A stretch of 7,812 nt of DNA from an uncultured Verrucomicrobiales bacterium (GTDB taxonomy: Bacteria > Verrucomicrobiota > Verrucomicrobiia > Verrucomicrobiales > DEV007), in assembly GCA_937893785.1 (NCBI GenBank), contig CALCSP010000519.1, positions 1-7,812 on the forward strand. Reading direction: 5' to 3'. Below the pieces are notes generated by a model that worked only from the letters and a program-made list of their open reading frames with translations, had not been told where the DNA came from and searched no databases. The translations under genes and the position numbers were made by a program. Positions 4,406-7,812 of the stretch are shown piece after piece. Position 1 is the stretch's first letter; every line of letters begins with the position of its first letter.

Positions 4406-6250
4406 ATGGCATTCGCACATAAGACGGACATTGCAGTCATCGACTGTATTGGTGGCACCTTCGCACAGGCAGTGGAGACTCCTTTCATAATTGGTTCAGG
4501 GGCGGAATGTCATCTGAGGGTTAATGATGGCGAGGTTCTTGATCAGCACTGCCTGATAGAAAAGACAAAAAAGGGGATACAAATCAGGGCAGTTCAGCCT
4601 GATCATCCAAATGGGGTCATGGTGGTCAATGGCACATCGACGAATCTGGCTCCTCTTAAGCGCCCCCAAGAATATTCTCTGCAAATCGGCAATAGCTTTT
4701 TGATCATTGGTGCGGCCAAGGCGACTAAGGCGGAGGTTCTGCAGCAGTGGGGAATGGCCATTAGGAATCAGGGTTGGATTATCAATAAGTCCAATGCGGC
4801 AAGTGCTTCCCGTCCGTTGGAATTGCAGGAGGTGTTTGCCGCTCGGGATGCTATGGCTCTGGATCCGGATTCCACTCCGGTATTCAAGGGGGCAAGTCAG
4901 GTGGGTTTCTACCTGCGACAATTAATGGTTCGCGAAGATGCCGTTTCTGTGGCCGCTCCAATGGGAGTGACTGATGATGCTGATGATGCGCCGGTGGCCA
5001 CAATGGTTGAGGAAAGTGTTGTGCGCCCTCCGGAAGTCACCCGCTTTGTTGATAGTGATGTTGGTGAATTTTGTTGTCCAACCTGCTGGTTACGCTTTGA
5101 CAGCGGAGATGTGATGCATGTGGCTGTTCATGAGTCCCTTTTTGGAGACCCTCTTCTTGGGGAGGAGCACATGAGGCGTTTTGAGGCGACACGGTTCAAT
5201 GACCGAGGCCAGGCACTTGATGAGCAGGGAGTGCCTTGCACTGAGATTGCCTGTCCGCACTGTCGGCGGACACTTCCTCCAGGTTTCTTTGATGACCCGC
5301 ATCGGATTTTCTCTATTGTCGGAGCGCCTCAGTCCGGTAAATCCTATTACCTGACAGTATTGGTCAAGTTGTTGCAAACGACGCTTTTTAAGAAATTTGG
5401 TATTGTTTTTCGTGATGCCGATCCGACAGGCAATGCGCCATTGAATGAGATGAAAAGCCATCTTTTTAGTGCGCAATCCCCCGGGCAGGCATTTCTTACA
5501 AAGACCCAGCTTGAGGGCGAGATGTATGAGCGCCTGCCTCGATATGATAAGATGGTTACCCTGCCCAAGCCCTTTATTTTCTCTCTTTCCGGTGCGGATA
5601 CAGATGAGGGAGCGTGTTCAGTGGTTTTCTATGACAATGCCGGAGAGCATTTTCAGCCAGGACAGGACTCAGCCAATTCGCCAGGAGCGCAGCACATTGC
5701 TGCATCGGATGCGATTTTCTTTCTCTTCGATCCAACGATTAACCGTGATTTCAGATCTTGTATTACGGGAACGGATGATCCTCAGCTAGCCTCTCATGTT
5801 TCTGATCAGCAGGATGTGATTCTCGCTGAGACTGAGGTACGGATGAAGAAGTTGCTCGGTTATGGAAGACGTGAACGTGTTGATAAGCCCTTCGCGGTGA
5901 TTTTGGGTAAGTGTGATTCTTGGATTGATAAAATCGGGATCGATAAGTTCCGGGAACCTGTTGTGGACGGGCGCATTGATCTTGAAGCCATTCAGGAAAA
6001 CTCCGCGCTTGTTCGTGAGTTACTGGAGGAGCATTGCCCATATATAGTTGCTAATGCGGAGACGATATCCTCGGATGTTATGTATTTTGCCTCAAGCGCC
6101 TTTGGACATACTCCGGTCACCTTTGAGGATGACAGAGGCGTTGAGCGTATTGGGCCGGACCCGACGAAAATGAACCCGATGTTTGTTGAGGTTCCCACGC
6201 TGTGGGCACTGTCCAGAGTTCAGCCTGAATTAGTACCATCTTTCAAGTGA
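4406..6250 (+). CDS. FHA-like / zinc-ribbon / TRAFAC-type GTPase protein, core of a predicted conflict system
   Basis: A 614-aa soluble protein. Residues about 7-103 look like an FHA domain (FIIGSGAECHLRV, LDQH, NGVMVVNG, LQIGNSFLIIG), with Ser31 in place of the Arg that usually binds phosphothreonine. Residues 124-170 resemble a GYF_2-like fold only weakly. A zinc ribbon follows with C224-x-x-C227 and C283-x-x-C286 (C223 also present), the knuckles split by a His-rich insert (H238, H242). The NTPase domain begins at once: P-loop GAPQSGKS (306-313), hydrophobic strand and DNAG (410-413, the G3 DxxG), then ILGKCDSW with GKCD (501-504) where GTPases usually have N/TKxD. This layout matches the DO-GTPase2/TRAFAC-clade proteins proposed as switches in NTP-dependent bacterial conflict systems. 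It is followed 33 bp later by a GAP1-type partner. The start has no Shine-Dalgarno sequence, but the FHA-like domain begins right after it. GTP rather than ATP use is inferred. Confidence 0.82.
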   Translation: MAFAHKTDIAVIDCIGGTFAQAVETPFIIGSGAECHLRVNDGEVLDQHCLIEKTKKGIQIRAVQPDHPNGVMVVNGTSTNLAPLKRPQEYSLQIGNSFLIIGAAKATKAEVLQQWGMAIRNQGWIINKSNAASASRPLELQEVFAARDAMALDPDSTPVFKGASQVGFYLRQLMVREDAVSVAAPMGVTDDADDAPVATMVEESVVRPPEVTRFVDSDVGEFCCPTCWLRFDSGDVMHVAVHESLFGDPLLGEEHMRRFEATRFNDRGQALDEQGVPCTEIACPHCRRTLPPGFFDDPHRIFSIVGAPQSGKSYYLTVLVKLLQTTLFKKFGIVFRDADPTGNAPLNEMKSHLFSAQSPGQAFLTKTQLEGEMYERLPRYDKMVTLPKPFIFSLSGADTDEGACSVVFYDNAGEHFQPGQDSANSPGAQHIAASDAIFFLFDPTINRDFRSCITGTDDPQLASHVSDQQDVILAETEVRMKKLLGYGRRERVDKPFAVILGKCDSWIDKIGIDKFREPVVDGRIDLEAIQENSALVRELLEEHCPYIVANAETISSDVMYFASSAFGHTPVTFEDDRGVERIGPDPTKMNPMFVEVPTLWALSRVQPELVPSFK

Positions 6251-6251
6251 C

Positions 6252-6283
6252 TTTTTTCTAGATCAGGTCACAAGAAAAAGGAC
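6252..6283 (+). promoter_or_regulatory. AU-rich hairpin over the ribosome entry region of the GAP1 gene
   Basis: TTTTTCT (6253-6259) can pair with AGAAAAA (6273-6279), with one more G-T pair outside and a 13-nt loop. The only SD-like bases, AAAAGGA (6276-6282), lie within and beside the 3' arm and just 1 nt before the ATG. The GTPase stop codon ends at 6250, immediately before the hairpin, so arriving ribosomes could open it. It is weak as a terminator because nothing GC-rich is in the stem. Confidence 0.25.
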
Positions 6284-7812
6284 ATGGCATACCAACTTAT
6301 CTACACCAGTGTAAGTCGGGGACTTATTCCCGGACGCAGCGGTTACACTGTTGCAGCAAGGCACAGGCAAATAAGTGATCGCTTGGTGTCCGATATTGAG
6401 CGAGTCAGTGGGTATACGTTTGTCACCTCTGGTGTATCTCCAGTCATCTATGCTCACCGGAAAATATCTTTTTCGGGAAAAGACTACCATATTCTGACAA
6501 GAAACAAGGATGCCGGTTCGGATTATACCGGACGCACGAATCATCTGGCACAGCATCTTATCTGTGAACCTGAAGAGATCGCAGGTTGTGGCGCGTCGCC
6601 GGCAGAGGTTCTGTATGGGTTTAAGTGGATGGAGAGTTATGATGATGAGCCACGTTATCTTGAAGATCATGAAATTGTCGATCTTGGCCAGTTTGCCGGT
6701 ACATTGGCGTTACCGGCAAGCAATTGGAAGGCTGTGCGAGGGGAGGCTGGGGATGCCGCGTTGCTGGTTGACGAGAAAGGTAAACCAAGCAGCGCTTTCG
6801 TAGTGAATGCATCCGGTGCGGATGGGGATTCACGGAGTTTGCTTGCGATGTATGCCGAGTCTCTTCAATTAACAGCAGCTTCAGGAGTGACTCCAGCTGC
6901 CTGGAGGGCTTCATTTACAACATATCTTCAGAAGGTGGATACGCTGGCTGACTTTGACTGGGCCGGTTGTACTGGGGAGCAGGTTCTTTTGCAGCGACCG
7001 GGAAACCGCCTAGTGCTGGACTTGTCATCCCTTGATCTTTCTACGCCTGAAACCAAGCAGGCAAAGCTTGCTGTAACCGGACGAGTAGAACCTCCACCTC
7101 CAACCCAAAGACCTGCGCAAAATTTGCCCGCGCCGGATGCCATTGAGCCGACAAAATCATACATTGCCGCAGAGGATGGTAATTTAGAGCAAAAATCGAA
7201 CACTTCGCGCAGGATCACCTTCACGCCGGTTGATTCTGGCTCGGATCCGAATTCTGCAGCGCCCTTGAAGGTTGGCGGCTCGAGTCCGGTTCCGGTGCCC
7301 TCCGTTTCCCTGTCTTCATCAGGGCCAAAAAAGCTCGCTTTTCTTAAGCGTCCGGAAAATTTCCGGATGGTGGTTGGTGGTGGGGCGGCGGCTGTGCTGG
7401 CTTTTGTGTTCCTTTGTTATTATCTCTTGGTGGTGCAACCTCGGCGGGATTTAGAGGCGGAGGTCAGAGGGCATGTTGCAAACGTTTATTGGGCAGGGGC
7501 AATGACTGCCATTGACAAACAGAAGAACGATATGGATCCCGAATTGGTTGAAGAACTGCGCAGGGAGGTTCTTACAGGAATGCTTTCTCAGGCAGATGCA
7601 CTCAATGAAAGGTATGCCACTGAAAAAGGCGAAATGGCCATTCAAACTGAAAACGAGTTGTCCGAAAAACTGTTAGTGTTGAAGGAATATGAGGAGCAAT
7701 ACGACCTTTCCAGTAATGGCATTCAAGAGCTTCTGGCTGATTTTGAAAGGAACAGAAAAACCAAGATCAATAAAGAATTAATCAGTTCGGGAGCTGTTGC
7801 CTCGAAGCCTGA
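6284..7812 (+). CDS. Membrane-anchored GAP1-N2-type GTPase-associated protein, 3'-truncated by the window edge
   Basis: The frame from ATG 6284 is open to the window end (509 full codons, no stop), so the C-terminus is missing. Residues 1-93 carry the GAP1-N2 (GTPase-associated protein 1, N-terminal type 2) hallmarks: LIYTSVSRGL (5-14), SGYTVAA (19-25), SPVIYAHRKI (52-61) and the conserved DAGSDYTGRTNHLAQHL (76-92). Residues about 130-260 look like a following globular GAP1-M-type domain. A Pro/Ser-rich linker (about 265-355, with PPPP) leads to one transmembrane helix at about 362-384. After that come about 125 charged, helical residues with coiled-coil character (LNERYATEKGEMAI, LSEKLLVLKEYEEQY). 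The start is set by family alignment; no properly spaced Shine-Dalgarno sequence exists. It lies 33 bp after the GTPase gene and very probably in one operon. GAP1 proteins are predicted partners of such GTPases; the biochemical role is unproven. Confidence 0.85.
   Translation, partial: MAYQLIYTSVSRGLIPGRSGYTVAARHRQISDRLVSDIERVSGYTFVTSGVSPVIYAHRKISFSGKDYHILTRNKDAGSDYTGRTNHLAQHLICEPEEIAGCGASPAEVLYGFKWMESYDDEPRYLEDHEIVDLGQFAGTLALPASNWKAVRGEAGDAALLVDEKGKPSSAFVVNASGADGDSRSLLAMYAESLQLTAASGVTPAAWRASFTTYLQKVDTLADFDWAGCTGEQVLLQRPGNRLVLDLSSLDLSTPETKQAKLAVTGRVEPPPPTQRPAQNLPAPDAIEPTKSYIAAEDGNLEQKSNTSRRITFTPVDSGSDPNSAAPLKVGGSSPVPVPSVSLSSSGPKKLAFLKRPENFRMVVGGGAAAVLAFVFLCYYLLVVQPRRDLEAEVRGHVANVYWAGAMTAIDKQKNDMDPELVEELRREVLTGMLSQADALNERYATEKGEMAIQTENELSEKLLVLKEYEEQYDLSSNGIQELLADFERNRKTKINKELISSGAVASKP

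Noticed and set aside
6510..6914. Frames of about 97 aa on both strands inside the GAP1 gene as separate small genes.
   Set aside because: They are shadows of the long open GAP1 frame and show no family motifs.
6284..7812. The region after the GTPase gene could look gene-poor or like a broken gene, since no stop-terminated long frame lies in it and a TGA sits at the very end (7810-7812).
   Set aside because: Codon-by-codon reading from ATG 6284 is open to the window end with family motifs all along; the final TGA is in another frame. The gene simply continues past the edge.
1..7812. CRISPR arrays, insertion sequences, integrase or transposase genes, rRNA.
   Set aside because: No spaced direct repeats, terminal inverted repeats with a transposase, recombinase motifs or rRNA signatures were found on either strand.

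Overview
This window is bacterial chromosomal DNA. It carries seven complete or nearly complete protein genes, one tRNA-Leu gene, and an eighth protein gene that runs off the right edge. The organism is most likely a member of the Planctomycetota-Verrucomicrobiota group, and I would guess Verrucomicrobiota of the Opitutae type. This is an inference. It rests on the beta-helix carbohydrate-type protein, on the FHA/zinc-ribbon GTPase paired with a GAP1-type protein, and on the near absence of Shine-Dalgarno sequences in front of the visible starts.

Left part (1-3353), housekeeping and accessory. A right-handed beta-helix protein, cut at its 5' end by the window edge, converges on a MazG-type nucleotide pyrophosphohydrolase. 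Divergent to the latter is a small two-helix membrane protein with an acidic tail. This converges on a minus-strand pair: a lipoprotein-anchored, zinc-less methionine-R-sulfoxide reductase (msrB), followed 5 bp later by a small DUF971 protein that starts with GTG.

Middle (3354-4405), regulation and tRNA. A Fur-family regulator is divergent from msrB. The shared intergenic region holds a perfect 12-bp palindrome, a 5-7-5 inverted repeat, and a minus-strand promoter candidate that lies against both. By eye, the regulator keeps the Cys4 structural zinc site but lacks the classical Fur sensing-site ligands. A terminator-like hairpin, a tRNA promoter with a perfect TTGACA -35 box, and tRNA-Leu(TAG) follow. 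About 290 bp without a gene come next.

Right part (4406-7812), the most interesting region. The first gene encodes a 614-aa protein with a degenerate FHA-like domain, a Cys4 zinc ribbon and a TRAFAC-type GTPase domain (P-loop, DxxG, GKCD). The second starts 33 bp downstream and is open to the window end. Its protein has a GAP1-N2-type N-terminus, a linker, one transmembrane helix and a helical/coiled-coil C-terminal region. GTPase plus GAP1 pairs have been proposed computationally to be cores of NTP-dependent bacterial conflict (immunity-like) systems. The version here is FHA-linked and membrane-anchored. It starts just downstream of the 3' end of a tRNA gene, a usual site for island integration. 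Any effector gene would lie beyond the right edge.
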